DNA from: Gp6-AA40 sp036407095
GTDB lineage: Bacteria; Acidobacteriota; Vicinamibacteria; Vicinamibacterales; UBA2999
Length of the DNA: 64,000 nt
Assembly (NCBI GenBank): GCA_036407095.1
Contig: DASWZV010000090.1
Coordinates: 190,620 to 254,619 of the forward strand
Direction: 5' to 3'
A model generated the notes under the pieces. The model saw only the letters and a program-made list of their open reading frames with translations. It ran no database searches and was not told where the DNA came from. Shown here piece by piece: positions 42,733 through 51,905 of the stretch (positions are counted from its first letter, which is position 1; each line of letters starts with the position of its first letter). The position numbers and the translations under genes are program-made.

Positions 42733-43665
42733 ATGCACCGATCGTTGCCTGCCAGCGTCTGCGTACTCGTGATCAGCGTGCTCTGTTCGCTTCAGGCCGC
42801 GGACCGCACCGAGATCACGTTCGCCGATGCACGCATCTTTCCCGAGAGCCTGACGTCGACCAGAGACGGCACGCTGTTCTTCGGCAGCCTCGGTCAGGAC
42901 AGCGTCTATCGTGCTGCGTCAGGGTCGTCGAAAGCCGAGGTGTGGATTCAGCCCAAATCGAATGGACTCTCGACGGTGCTGGGCGTCTTCGCCGACGAGA
43001 AGGCAGGCACCCTCTGGGTCTGCTCATCCGCGACCGGCGGCCGCAACGGCGCGCCAGTGGTCGGTGAAACAGCGCTCAAGTCGTTCAATCTGAAGACGGC
43101 CGCATTCAAGACGAGCTATCCGTTTCCGAACAACGGCCTTTGCAACGACGTCGCCGTCGCGAAGGACGGCACGGTATACGCCACCGACACCACGCAAGGA
43201 CGCGTGTTGAGGTTGAAGAAGGGCTCGAATGCGCTGGATGTCTGGGCCACCGATCCGATGCTGCTGGCAACCGCCGATGGCATCGCTCTGCTGGCCGACG
43301 GCCACGTCTACGTCAACTCGGTCGGCCAGGGCACTCTCATGCGCATTCCCGTCAAGGCGGATGGTTCGGCCGGTCCGATCGTGAAGCTCGAGCCGTCCCG
43401 GGCGCTGCAGGGGCCCGATGGCATGCGGTCGGTCGGCAACAAGACGATGCTGCTCGTCGAAGGTGGACGCCTGGACGAAGTCACGATCAACGGAGACAAG
43501 GCCGAGGTCAAGGTGCTCAAGGAAGGACTGACCGGCATCACCGCAGTGACACTCACTGGCAAGACGGCGTACGTCGCGGAAGCGAAGCTCAATCTGCGGA
43601 ACGACGCGACCAAGGATCCCGGTCCGTTCCGCGCGATCGGTGTGCCCTACACCGCTCCCAAATAA
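42733..43665 (+). CDS. Secreted SMP-30/gluconolactonase-like beta-propeller
   Basis: 310 residues from ATG 42733 (signal peptide MHRSLPASVCVLVISVLCSL; a 13-residue upstream extension exists). Six-bladed propeller pattern: FPESLTSTRDGTLFFGSLGQ, GVFADEKAGTLWVCSSATGG, NDVAVAKDGTVYATDTTQGR, GIALLADGHVYVNSVGQGTL, GPDGMRSVGNKTMLLVEGG. Resembles the SMP-30/gluconolaconase group, although the catalytic metal residues cannot be assigned with confidence. Follows the phosphatase fusion on the same strand by ~110 nt. Confidence 0.82.
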   Translation: MHRSLPASVCVLVISVLCSLQAADRTEITFADARIFPESLTSTRDGTLFFGSLGQDSVYRAASGSSKAEVWIQPKSNGLSTVLGVFADEKAGTLWVCSSATGGRNGAPVVGETALKSFNLKTAAFKTSYPFPNNGLCNDVAVAKDGTVYATDTTQGRVLRLKKGSNALDVWATDPMLLATADGIALLADGHVYVNSVGQGTLMRIPVKADGSAGPIVKLEPSRALQGPDGMRSVGNKTMLLVEGGRLDEVTINGDKAEVKVLKEGLTGITAVTLTGKTAYVAEAKLNLRNDATKDPGPFRAIGVPYTAPK

Positions 43666-43702
43666 GGTCCACTCGCGATCTCCCTTTCCCTACAACTGGT
43701 GA

Positions 43703-43732
43703 TTGACCGGTTGAGCGTAAAGCGCGTATAAC
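43703..43732 (+). promoter_or_regulatory. Sigma70-type promoter of TonB receptor 2
   Basis: TTGACC (43703-43708), 18-nt spacer, TATAAC (43727-43732). Good match to a housekeeping promoter; it would start transcription about 65 nt upstream of ATG 43807. Confidence 0.6.
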
Positions 43733-43806
43733 GCACCCCGAGCGGGTCGGCAGGCAACCCTGTGTCCGCACGCGCGCGACGTGCGGAACTATCTGGGAGA
43801 ACCTCC

Positions 43807-46800
43807 ATGGGAAAACACGCGTGCAAATGGCTTTTGTGTGTCTGCATCATGCTGGCGCCTGGCGTAGCCTTCGCCCAGTCATCGATCGCAGGGGTCGTCA
43901 AAGACACCTCGGGTGCCGTGCTTCCAGGTGTCACGGTCGAAGCATCGAGTGACGTGCTGATCGAGAAGGTTCGATCGGCGATCACCGACAACAACGGTCA
44001 ATACCGCATCGTCGATCTGCGGCCGGGCACCTACTCGGTCACCTTCACGCTGCCCGGATTCAACACCTTCAAACGCGACGGCCTCGAGATCACCACGGAG
44101 TTCAACGCGACGGTCAACGCCGAGATGCGCGTTGGCGGTCTTCAGGAAACGATCACAGTCACGGGCGAGAGCCCGATCGTCGACGTGCAGAGCGCCAAAC
44201 GATCCCGCACGCTGGACAGCGAGCTGGTGCAGGCGCTGCCGACGGCCAAGGGCTACGCCGGCCTGATGGTGTTGATTCCATCGATGGTTCAAAGCGGCGG
44301 CGGCGTGCCAAACGTGCAGCTGAGCCCGGGCATGGTCGTATTTGGTGGACGCGGGGGTCGCGGCAATGAGGGTCGCGCGCAGGTCGATGGCTTGAATACC
44401 GGCGCATCGCTGAACGGCGGCGGCGTCTCCGGCTACCGGCAGGACGTCGAGAACGCGCAGGAGATCGCGATCACGACCGCGGGCGGCCTTGGTGAAACGG
44501 AAGTCGGCGGTCCCACGATCAACATCGTGCCGCGCACGGGCGGCAACACGTTCCGCTCCCACTTCTTCTTCACCGGCCTCAAGGGCGCCATGCAGGCGAG
44601 CAACTTTTCCCCCGAGCTGCAGGCCGCGGGGCTGCGCACGCCGGCGAAAACCAACTACATCTACGACACCAGCTACTCGCTGGGCGGCCCGATCAAGCAG
44701 GACAAGATCTGGTTCTACTTCCTCGGTTATTACCGGGGCAGCGAGAACACGATCCCCGGCATGTTCTACAACAAGAACGAATGGGACCCGACGAAGTGGA
44801 GCTACGTCGCTGACACGACCAGGCCCGCGCTCTCAGGCGGACGCGGTCCGCTGCAGCCGGCCCTGCGTCTGACGTTTCAGGTGTCGCGACGCGACAAGTT
44901 GAATCTGTTCTGGGACGAGCAGATCAGCAACAACAGCCTGGGCGCCGGTTCGGCGACCAACGCGCCGGAGACCGGTGGGCGCAACCACGGATGGCAGCGC
45001 GTGCAGCAGGTGAAGTGGACATCCACCGCTACGAACCGGCTGCTGCTCGAAGCGGGCCTCGGCACCTACCTCTCCAACTGGAACACGCGTGAGCGTTATG
45101 CGGAAGACTCGCCGTTGTCAGTGGACGCACGCCGCAACCTGATTCAGGTGAACGAACAGTGCACCGGCACGCAGCCGCTCGATGCTTTCGGCCGCGGCGG
45201 CACCTGCGCCGACAACGGCGGCATCGCCGGCCTCACCTACCGCAACCAGTCCACGTGGAACGCCGACTGGATCGGCGCGCACACGTGGAATGCAGCGGGC
45301 ACGATCGTGAGCGGCGCCAACAGTATGAAGATCGGATATCAGGGCGCCTACCACGCGGACAATCGCAATCAGGAAGGCGGCACCAACGACCTCACGTATC
45401 GCTTCAACGAAGGCATCCCGAACCAGCTGACGCAGCGTCTCGAGCCGTACCGTACGTTCTCGCGGGTGCGGTACAACGCACTCTACGTGCAGGACCAGTT
45501 GACCCGGGGACGCCTCACGATGTCGGGCGCGCTGCGCTACGACCACTCGTGGAGCTATTACCCCGAGCAATCGATCGGTGGCCAGGGTGTGCGCTTCCTT
45601 CCGGTGAAGTTCACGTGGTCCGAATCGCAGGGCGTGATCGGGTACAACGACATCACGCCACGCATGGGCGTTGTCTACGATCTGTTCGGCACCGGCAAGA
45701 CCGCGCTGAAGTTCAACGCCGGCAAGTATCTCGAAGCGGCCGTCAACGGCAACGGCAACTACTCGGCGCTGCTCCCGAGCTCACGCATCGATCTCACGCA
45801 GAATCGCTCCTGGACTGACGCCAACGGCAACTACATTCCGGACTGCGATCTGACGAACGGCGCCTCGCAGGATCTGCGCGCGAGCGGCGGCGACCAGTGC
45901 GGAGCGTGGGCGAACCCGAACTTCGGCAAGGCGGTCGACGCCAACGGCAATCCGATCTACAGCCTCGGCTACGCCGAGAAGATTCTCAAGGGCTGGGGCA
46001 CGCGGCCATCCGACTGGCAGATCGGTGTCACGCTGCAGCAGGAGATCCTGCCGCGCGTCTCGATTGAAGTCGGCTACTCGCGCCGCTGGCTGCGGAACTT
46101 CACGGTCACCGACAACCTCGCCATCAGCCCGGGCGATTTCGATCAGTTCAACGTCATCGCGCCATCTGATCCACGTTTGCCGGGCGGCGGTGGCTTTACT
46201 GTCAGCGGCCTTTACAACGTGAAGCCGGACAAGTTCTCGGTGGCGCCGAACAACCTGCGCACCTACGCGCCCGACTACGGGAAGATCTCGCAGATCTACA
46301 ACGGCCTCGACATCAACATCAACGCGCGGATGCGAAGCGGCATCCAGCTCCAGGCCGGCACGACGACGGGCCAACGGGTGACCGACTACTGCGACGTCCG
46401 CGGTAAGCTGCCCGAGCAGACCGGCGGGTTCTCCACGGCCAGCGAAGTAGCGGCTTACAGCCCGGTGAATCCGTTCTGCCACGTCGAGCCGGGTATGACC
46501 ACGCGGTTCACGAGCGCGGGCACCTACACCGTTCCGAAGGTGGACGTGATGGTATCGGCCACGCTCCAGAGCTCACCGGCCGAGCCGCTGCAAGCGAATT
46601 GGACGATCCCCACGGCAACTGTCGCGCAGTGGCTCGGCCGGCCGCTCTCCGGCAGCGCGGCCAACGTCACCGTGAACCTGCTCGCCCCCGACCAGATGCG
46701 GGGTCCGCGCGTGAATCAGCTCGATCTGCGCGTCGGGAAGGTGCTGCGCTTCGGCCAACAGCGCGCAACGGTCTCGGTCGACATGTTCAACGCACTCAAC

Positions 46801-46914
46801 GCCGACACGGTGCTGACCTACAACCAGAACTTCACGCCCGGCGGCGCGTGGCTGGTGCCGACCAGCGTGTTGACCGCGCGGACCGCGAAGATTACGGTGC
46901 AGTTCGATTTTTAG
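43807..46914 (+). CDS. TonB-dependent receptor with N-terminal carboxypeptidase-regulatory-like domain (2)
   Basis: 1035 residues from ATG 43807; the longer in-frame ORF adds 15 basic residues before a normal signal peptide (MGKHACKWLLCVCIMLAPGV). Domains: carboxypeptidase-regulatory-like ~25-110 (IAGVVKDTSGAVLPGVTVEA, RIVDLRPGTYSVTFTLPGF), plug (ETITVTGESPIVDVQSAKRS, ALPTAKGYAGLMVLIPSMV), and a barrel ending AKITVQFDF. Paralogue of the receptor at 8602-11754, with blocks such as GMFYNKN, YDLFGTGKTALKFN and SVDMFNALNADTVLTYN. Ligand unknown. Confidence 0.92.
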   Translation: MGKHACKWLLCVCIMLAPGVAFAQSSIAGVVKDTSGAVLPGVTVEASSDVLIEKVRSAITDNNGQYRIVDLRPGTYSVTFTLPGFNTFKRDGLEITTEFNATVNAEMRVGGLQETITVTGESPIVDVQSAKRSRTLDSELVQALPTAKGYAGLMVLIPSMVQSGGGVPNVQLSPGMVVFGGRGGRGNEGRAQVDGLNTGASLNGGGVSGYRQDVENAQEIAITTAGGLGETEVGGPTINIVPRTGGNTFRSHFFFTGLKGAMQASNFSPELQAAGLRTPAKTNYIYDTSYSLGGPIKQDKIWFYFLGYYRGSENTIPGMFYNKNEWDPTKWSYVADTTRPALSGGRGPLQPALRLTFQVSRRDKLNLFWDEQISNNSLGAGSATNAPETGGRNHGWQRVQQVKWTSTATNRLLLEAGLGTYLSNWNTRERYAEDSPLSVDARRNLIQVNEQCTGTQPLDAFGRGGTCADNGGIAGLTYRNQSTWNADWIGAHTWNAAGTIVSGANSMKIGYQGAYHADNRNQEGGTNDLTYRFNEGIPNQLTQRLEPYRTFSRVRYNALYVQDQLTRGRLTMSGALRYDHSWSYYPEQSIGGQGVRFLPVKFTWSESQGVIGYNDITPRMGVVYDLFGTGKTALKFNAGKYLEAAVNGNGNYSALLPSSRIDLTQNRSWTDANGNYIPDCDLTNGASQDLRASGGDQCGAWANPNFGKAVDANGNPIYSLGYAEKILKGWGTRPSDWQIGVTLQQEILPRVSIEVGYSRRWLRNFTVTDNLAISPGDFDQFNVIAPSDPRLPGGGGFTVSGLYNVKPDKFSVAPNNLRTYAPDYGKISQIYNGLDININARMRSGIQLQAGTTTGQRVTDYCDVRGKLPEQTGGFSTASEVAAYSPVNPFCHVEPGMTTRFTSAGTYTVPKVDVMVSATLQSSPAEPLQANWTIPTATVAQWLGRPLSGSAANVTVNLLAPDQMRGPRVNQLDLRVGKVLRFGQQRATVSVDMFNALNADTVLTYNQNFTPGGAWLVPTSVLTARTAKITVQFDF

Positions 46915-46964
46915 AGAGAAGAGATGACGGAGGGGATGGGGGGAACGGGATTTCACACGGGTTT

Positions 46965-46991
46965 CCCCCGTTACCCCCGTTACCCCCGTTC
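46965..46991 (+). repeat. 9-bp tandem repeat CCCCCGTTA x3
   Basis: CCCCCGTTA, CCCCCGTTA, CCCCCGTTC in tandem, embedded in a larger pyrimidine-rich run (CTCCCCGTGTCTTCCCGTTT) that is partly complementary to GGGGGGAACGGG just upstream (46938-46949). It lies just after TonB receptor 2; possibly a degenerate hairpin/simple repeat acting as a terminator. Confidence 0.6.
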
Positions 46992-47048
46992 TCCCCGTGT
47001 CTTCCCGTTTCCCCTGTGTCCACATTCCCCGCTCTCGCAGTCTTCCCC

Positions 47049-47114
47049 ACCTGACTCGGCGCTGAACAGACGCGCCTCGGCATCGAGCACTTCGAGATCG
47101 CTTGCGGCCCACCT
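47049..47114 (-). pseudogene. TolC-family outer-membrane factor fragment
   Basis: One minus-strand frame reads RWAASDLEVLDAEARLFSAE, matching the characteristic C-terminal helix of RND outer-membrane factors (YRxGxxxxLEVLDAQRSLFxAE). Only ~22 residues survive, without a start or neighbours in frame. It lies just upstream of an RND operon that lacks its own TolC gene. Could be coincidence; the motif is short. Confidence 0.35.
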
Positions 47115-47183
47115 TGATAACGGGTTCGAGGACCCGAACCACCGTGTTCGCCTGGTCGGAAGTCATCAATGTCCCTGAGGGCG

Positions 47184-47196
47184 AAATGTGACATTT
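47184..47196. promoter_or_regulatory. Palindromic operator candidate upstream of RND operon
   Basis: AAATGT-G-ACATTT is a perfect 13-bp dyad inside a larger symmetric arrangement (ATGTC ... GACAT, 47169-47205). It is ~110 nt upstream of the adaptor ATG and could be a repressor site; no regulator gene is adjacent. Confidence 0.4.
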
Positions 47197-47305
47197 GCGC
47201 GACATCGGCGTGATCCGCGCAGGCAGGCGTAAATGTCTGCAGCGGTCTGCTTAGTATGGTTTTCTATCAGGCGAAGCGTCCCCTCTCGTCAGGAGCCCTT
47301 TCAGC

Positions 47306-48652
47306 ATGCGTCGTGCCCGTTGTTCCTCTCGTTCATCCGCGCTCGTCATCTGTCTCGTCCTTGCGGCACTGGTATCGGCGTGCACGCAGACATCCGCGCA
47401 GCAGCAGGCCAACGCGGGAGGAGGCGGGCGTCGAGGTGGGCGCGGAGGCGGCGGCCGCGGTGGAGCACAGCCAGTGGTCGTTGCGTCGGCGACCCGAAAG
47501 GACGTGCCGGTAGAAATCTCCGCCGTCGGCAACGTCGAAGCGTCGACGACAATCGCCGTGCGGTCGCAGGTCACAGGCGTTCTGGAACAGGTCGGCTTCC
47601 ACGAGGGCGACTTCGTGAAGAAGGGCTCGGTCCTGTTCACGATCGACCATCGACCACTTCAGGCGGCGCTCGAACAATCCGAGGCCAATCTCGTGCGCGA
47701 CCAATCGCTGGTCAATCAGGCCGAAGCACAGCTCGCACGTGATGGTTCGACCGCTGAGTACCAGAATGTCAGCGCCCAGCGGCAACAGCAGCTCGTCGAC
47801 CGAGGCCTCCTCGCCAAAGATGCCGGCGATCAAGCACGGTCACAGGCAGACGCGACCACTCTCGCCGTGAAGGCAGATCGCGCGGCCGTCGAAAGCGCAC
47901 GCGCTCAGCTCAAGGTGCAGCAGGCCGCCGTCGATGCCGCAAAGGTTCAACTCGGATACACCGTCGTCCGCTCACCGATCGATGGCCGCACCGGCGACCT
48001 GACCGTCAAGCCAGGCAATCTGGTCGCCGCCAACACCACCCAGTTGATGACAGTGGTGCAGGTCGAGCCGATCTTCGTCACGTTCTCGGTGCCCGCCGTC
48101 CATCTGGCCACGATCAAGCGCGCAGCCGCGGCTGGACGGGGGTTGAAAGTGATCGCCATCCCTCAGGATGGGGATCCGCAATCGGTCGAAGGGCGCCTCA
48201 CCTTTTGGGACAACGTCGTCGATCCAGCGACCGACACCATCAAACTCAAGGCGGCGATGACGAACCAGGACCATCGTCTCTGGCCGGGACAGTTCGCGCG
48301 TGTGACGCTGGAGCTCGACACGCTCCCGAACGCGACGGTGATTCCTCAGGAAGCGATGCAGATCGGCCAGGACGGCGCCTTCGTCTTCGTCGTGACCGAC
48401 AAGTCAACGGTTGAACAGCGGCCGATCACGGCCGGGCAGCGTGTGGGCGATGACGTCGTCGTCCAGAAGGGCATCGAGCCAGGCGAGCGCGTCGTCACCG
48501 AGGGTCAGTTGCGCCTCGAACAAGGAACGCGCGTGCAGATCGGAGACGCGAACGGAACGCCGGCCGCCGGCGGACGCGAGGGCCGCGGCGGACGGGGCGG
48601 GCGCGGCGGGCGGCGCGGCGGCGATGCCGCTCGCGGCAGCGACGCCCAATGA
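47306..48652 (+). CDS. RND efflux periplasmic adaptor (MdtA-like lipoprotein)
   Basis: 448-residue membrane-fusion protein. Lipoprotein signal ALVICLVLAALVSAC (Cys26). Lipoyl/hairpin/barrel layout: VASATRKDVPVEISAVGNVE, VRSQVTGVLEQVGFHEGDFV, coiled-coil ~105-190, YTVVRSPIDGRTGDLTVKPG, LWPGQFARVTLELDTLPNAT. Unusual Gly/Arg-rich runs follow the lipid Cys (GGGGRRGGRGGGGRGG) and fill the C-terminus (GREGRGGRGGRGGRRGG), suggesting a flexible basic tail. ATGA overlap couples it to the first pump gene. Shine-Dalgarno AGGAG. Confidence 0.93.
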   Translation: MRRARCSSRSSALVICLVLAALVSACTQTSAQQQANAGGGGRRGGRGGGGRGGAQPVVVASATRKDVPVEISAVGNVEASTTIAVRSQVTGVLEQVGFHEGDFVKKGSVLFTIDHRPLQAALEQSEANLVRDQSLVNQAEAQLARDGSTAEYQNVSAQRQQQLVDRGLLAKDAGDQARSQADATTLAVKADRAAVESARAQLKVQQAAVDAAKVQLGYTVVRSPIDGRTGDLTVKPGNLVAANTTQLMTVVQVEPIFVTFSVPAVHLATIKRAAAAGRGLKVIAIPQDGDPQSVEGRLTFWDNVVDPATDTIKLKAAMTNQDHRLWPGQFARVTLELDTLPNATVIPQEAMQIGQDGAFVFVVTDKSTVEQRPITAGQRVGDDVVVQKGIEPGERVVTEGQLRLEQGTRVQIGDANGTPAAGGREGRGGRGGRGGRRGGDAARGSDAQ

Positions 48653-51600
48653 ACATCTCCGAGATCTTCATTCGACGGCCGATCGCCACCAGTCTGTTGA
48701 TGGCGGCGATTGCGCTGTTCGGCGTCATCGCGTATCGCAGTCTTCCGGTCAGCGATCTACCCGCCGTCGACTACCCCACAATCAACGTCCAGGCCAACCT
48801 GCCCGGCGCTGATCCGGCGACGATGGCGTCAACCGTGGCCAGCCCGCTCGAACGCCAGTTCACGACGATTGCCGGCGTCGACGAGATGACCTCGAGCAGC
48901 GGCGCGGCCAGCAGTCAGATCACCCTGTCGTTCGATCTCGATCGCAACATCGACAGCGCCGTTGTCGACGTACAGACGGCGATTGCGGCTGCGATGCCGC
49001 TGCTGCCGTCGACACTGCTCGCCCCGCCGTCGTTCAAGAAGCAGAATCCAGCCGACCAGCCGATCCTGCAGCTCAATCTGACCTCGGACACGCTGTCGAT
49101 GTCGGCGGTCGACGAGTTCGCCGAGAACGTCCTCGCGCCACGGATCTCGCAGGTTCCTGGCGTCTCGCAGGTGCAGGTCCAGGGCGCGCAGAAGTACGCC
49201 GTGCGGGTGCAGCTCGACCCCGACAAGCTGCAGGCTCAGAAGGTCGGCATCAACGAAGTCGACCAGGCGCTCGCCAACTGGAATGCGAACGAGCCGACCG
49301 GGCAGCTCTATGGCTCGGCGTCGACCTACACCATCACGGCAAACGGCCTGCTGCAGCGGCCCGACGGAGACATCCTCAGCACCGCCGAGAATTTTCGACC
49401 GATCGTGATCTCGTACAAGGACGGGCGACCGGTCCGGCTCGAGCAGGTGGCAAATGTCGTCGACAGCGTGGAGACGGTCACGCAGGCCGCCTGGCTCTAC
49501 ACGAAAACGGGCCGTCAGCGGGCGATCCAGCTGCAGGTGCAGAAGCAGCCCGGAACGAACGTCATCGAAGTGACCGACCGCGTGCGCGCGCTGCTTCCGT
49601 CGCTCGAGGCGCAGCTGCCGCCATCGGTGCACCTCGGCATCCGCCAGGATCGATCGAAGACCATCCGCCAGGCCTTCACCGACATCCAGGTGACGATGGG
49701 GATCACGCTGGTCCTCGTGATCGCGGTGATCTTCCTGTTCCTCCACAACGCGTCGGCCACGCTCATTCCCGCGCTTGCCCTGCCCTTCTCCATCCTCGGC
49801 ACGTTCGCTGTGATGGCGATGATGAACTACAGCCTCGACAACCTGTCGTTGATGGCGCTGATCCTCTCGATCGGCTTCGTCGTCGACGATGCGATCGTGA
49901 TGCTGGAGAACATCGTGCGTCACATGGAGATGGGTGAGAAGCCGCTCGAGGCCGCGCTCAAAGGATCGAAAGAGATCGCGTTCACGATCCTCACGATGAC
50001 CACGTCGCTCGCGGCCGTGTTCATCCCGATCCTGTTCATGAGCGGCATTCTCGGCCGCCTGTTCCGCGAGTTCGCGGTCACGATCACCACCGCGATCCTG
50101 ATTTCAGGCATCGTGTCGGTGACGCTGACGCCGATGCTGTGCAGCCGTTTTCTGAAGGTCGTGCACTCGAAGGTCGGATTCGCGGGGTTGATGGACCGCG
50201 CGTTCGACGCGCTGCAACGCGGATATGGGCGCAGCCTGCATCTGGTGCTGAGACATCGGTTCGCGATGCTCGTCGTGTTCGGGGTGGTGCTGTGGGCGAC
50301 GCTGCACATGTATGGCGTCGTGCCCAAAGGGTTCATCCCCGACACCGACAACGACGCGCTGTTCATCAATCTCCGCGCCGCCCAGGGCACGTCGTTCTAC
50401 GAGATGGTCAATACGACCGAACGCGTCGCCGACACGATCAATCGCAACCCCTACATCGACGCGATGATGGTGAACACCGGCGGCGGAAACGCCGGCGGCA
50501 TGAACCAGGGGCGGATCTTCATCCAGCTCACGCCGCGAGCGACGCGACCGGTCAGTGCGCCGCAAATCGCCCAGCAGCTGCGCGGCGCCCTCCAGCGGTT
50601 TCCACAGTTCAGGGCGGGGGTCAATATTCCGCAGTCGCTGCAAATCGGTGGATTCCGCGGCGACAGCGGCTACAACCTCATGGTCCAGAGCGTCAACACA
50701 GAGGATCTCTACACCTGGACTCCGCGGCTGATGAACGCGATCTCGCTGCTGCCCGAGGTGCAGGACGTCTCGACCAACCTCGAGGCGCGCAGCCCCCGTG
50801 TCGATCTGCTGATCGATCGCGACAAGGCCGCTGCCGTCGGACTGAACGCCTCGACGATCGCCAACTCGGTGAGCGACGGGCTCGGCCCGCGCTGGGCGAC
50901 CACGCTCTACGGACAGCGCTCTCAATATCGCGTGCTGCTCGAGCTCGATCCGCAGTATCAGCAGCAGGCCGACTCGCTGCAGAAGATCTCGATCAAAACG
51001 CCATCCGGCAACATGGTGCCGCTCGAATCGGTCGTCGCGTTCAAGGACACGGTCGGCCCCCAGTCGGTCAACCACGTCGGACAGCTGCCGGCGGTCGCGA
51101 TCTCGTTCAACGTGAAGCCTGGCACCTCGCTCGGCGAAGCCGTCGACAAGGTGACCGCGACCGCGAAACAGGTGCTGCCGGCCAACGTGACCACGAGCTT
51201 CCAGGGCTCGGCGAAGGTCTTCCAGGCGTCGCTCTCGAACCTCTCGCTGCTGCTCGTGATCGCGATCGGCGTCGTCTACATCGTGCTCGGCATGCTCTAC
51301 GAGAGCTACATCCACCCGCTGACGATTCTCTCTGGACTGCCGTCCGCGGGCCTGGGTGCGCTCGTCACGCTCTGGCTGTTCGGCAACGAGCTGAACATCT
51401 ACTCGTTCGTCGGTTTGATCATGCTGATCGGGATCGTGAAGAAGAACGCGATCATGCAGATCGACTTCGCCCTCGACCAGGAACGGCAGCACGGGAAGAG
51501 CCCGCTCGACGCCATCTACGAAGGCTGCATCATCCGATTCCGCCCGATCATGATGACCACAGCCGCCGCGCTGCTCGGGGCACTGCCGATCGCGTTCGGT

Positions 51601-51771
51601 TATGGCTCCGGCGGCGAATCGCGCCGTCCGCTCGGTCTCGCAGTGGTCGGCGGCCTCGTCGTGTCGCAGCTCATCACGCTGTATCTGACGCCGGTCGTCT
51701 ACACCTATCTCGCTCGTCTCGTGAAGACCCGGAAGATCCCGACGGCGGTACCGCAGCCGGCTACTTCGTAG
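48649..51771 (+). CDS. RND multidrug efflux pump subunit 1 (MdtB/MdtC-like)
   Basis: 1040-residue inner-membrane transporter, the usual length for AcrB/MdtB. N-terminal NISEIFIRRPIATSLLMAAI, TM4 proton relay ILSIGFVVDDAIVMLENI (Asp-Asp), TM10 Lys in GIVKKNAIMQIDFA, and funnel/porter loops between. With the second pump gene it would form an MdtB2C-like heterotrimer. No TolC gene follows. The stop codon lies inside a perfect GCCGGCTAC hairpin (51756-51776). Confidence 0.95.
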   Translation: MNISEIFIRRPIATSLLMAAIALFGVIAYRSLPVSDLPAVDYPTINVQANLPGADPATMASTVASPLERQFTTIAGVDEMTSSSGAASSQITLSFDLDRNIDSAVVDVQTAIAAAMPLLPSTLLAPPSFKKQNPADQPILQLNLTSDTLSMSAVDEFAENVLAPRISQVPGVSQVQVQGAQKYAVRVQLDPDKLQAQKVGINEVDQALANWNANEPTGQLYGSASTYTITANGLLQRPDGDILSTAENFRPIVISYKDGRPVRLEQVANVVDSVETVTQAAWLYTKTGRQRAIQLQVQKQPGTNVIEVTDRVRALLPSLEAQLPPSVHLGIRQDRSKTIRQAFTDIQVTMGITLVLVIAVIFLFLHNASATLIPALALPFSILGTFAVMAMMNYSLDNLSLMALILSIGFVVDDAIVMLENIVRHMEMGEKPLEAALKGSKEIAFTILTMTTSLAAVFIPILFMSGILGRLFREFAVTITTAILISGIVSVTLTPMLCSRFLKVVHSKVGFAGLMDRAFDALQRGYGRSLHLVLRHRFAMLVVFGVVLWATLHMYGVVPKGFIPDTDNDALFINLRAAQGTSFYEMVNTTERVADTINRNPYIDAMMVNTGGGNAGGMNQGRIFIQLTPRATRPVSAPQIAQQLRGALQRFPQFRAGVNIPQSLQIGGFRGDSGYNLMVQSVNTEDLYTWTPRLMNAISLLPEVQDVSTNLEARSPRVDLLIDRDKAAAVGLNASTIANSVSDGLGPRWATTLYGQRSQYRVLLELDPQYQQQADSLQKISIKTPSGNMVPLESVVAFKDTVGPQSVNHVGQLPAVAISFNVKPGTSLGEAVDKVTATAKQVLPANVTTSFQGSAKVFQASLSNLSLLLVIAIGVVYIVLGMLYESYIHPLTILSGLPSAGLGALVTLWLFGNELNIYSFVGLIMLIGIVKKNAIMQIDFALDQERQHGKSPLDAIYEGCIIRFRPIMMTTAAALLGALPIAFGYGSGGESRRPLGLAVVGGLVVSQLITLYLTPVVYTYLARLVKTRKIPTAVPQPATS

Positions 51772-51776
51772 CCGGC
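51756..51776. repeat. Perfect hairpin over the pump-1 stop codon
   Basis: GCCGGCTAC-TTC-GTAGCCGGC (9-bp stem, 3-nt loop) encodes the last codons and TAG of pump 1 and touches the GCAAAAT element. Could attenuate transcription into pump 2, or be a small dispersed hairpin. Confidence 0.6.
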
Positions 51777-51873
51777 AATGCAAAATCCAAAATGCAAAAT
51801 GGAAACGCAAGAGCAACGCACCTATCGAGATGCCCGGATGCTTCTGCATTTTGCATTTCGCAATTTGCATTAC
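51777..51873. repeat. GCAAAAT inverted-repeat element, copy 2
   Basis: Left arm 51777-51803 (AATGCAAAATCCAAAATGCA), right arm 51843-51873 (TCTGCATTTTGCATTTCGCA) separated by a ~40-nt GC-richer loop; the arms pair over about 25 nt with a few mismatches. Same design as 18371-18472. It separates the two pump genes, which are otherwise expected to be nearly adjacent. Confidence 0.8.
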
Positions 51874-51905
51874 ACCTACTGCGTTCTTGATCCCTCATCC
51901 CCTTC

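Noticed and set aside
46573..47205. 210-codon minus-strand ORF starting MSRKCHISPSG
   Set aside because: Runs antisense into TonB receptor 2; no coherent domain. Only a short segment in another frame looks like TolC.
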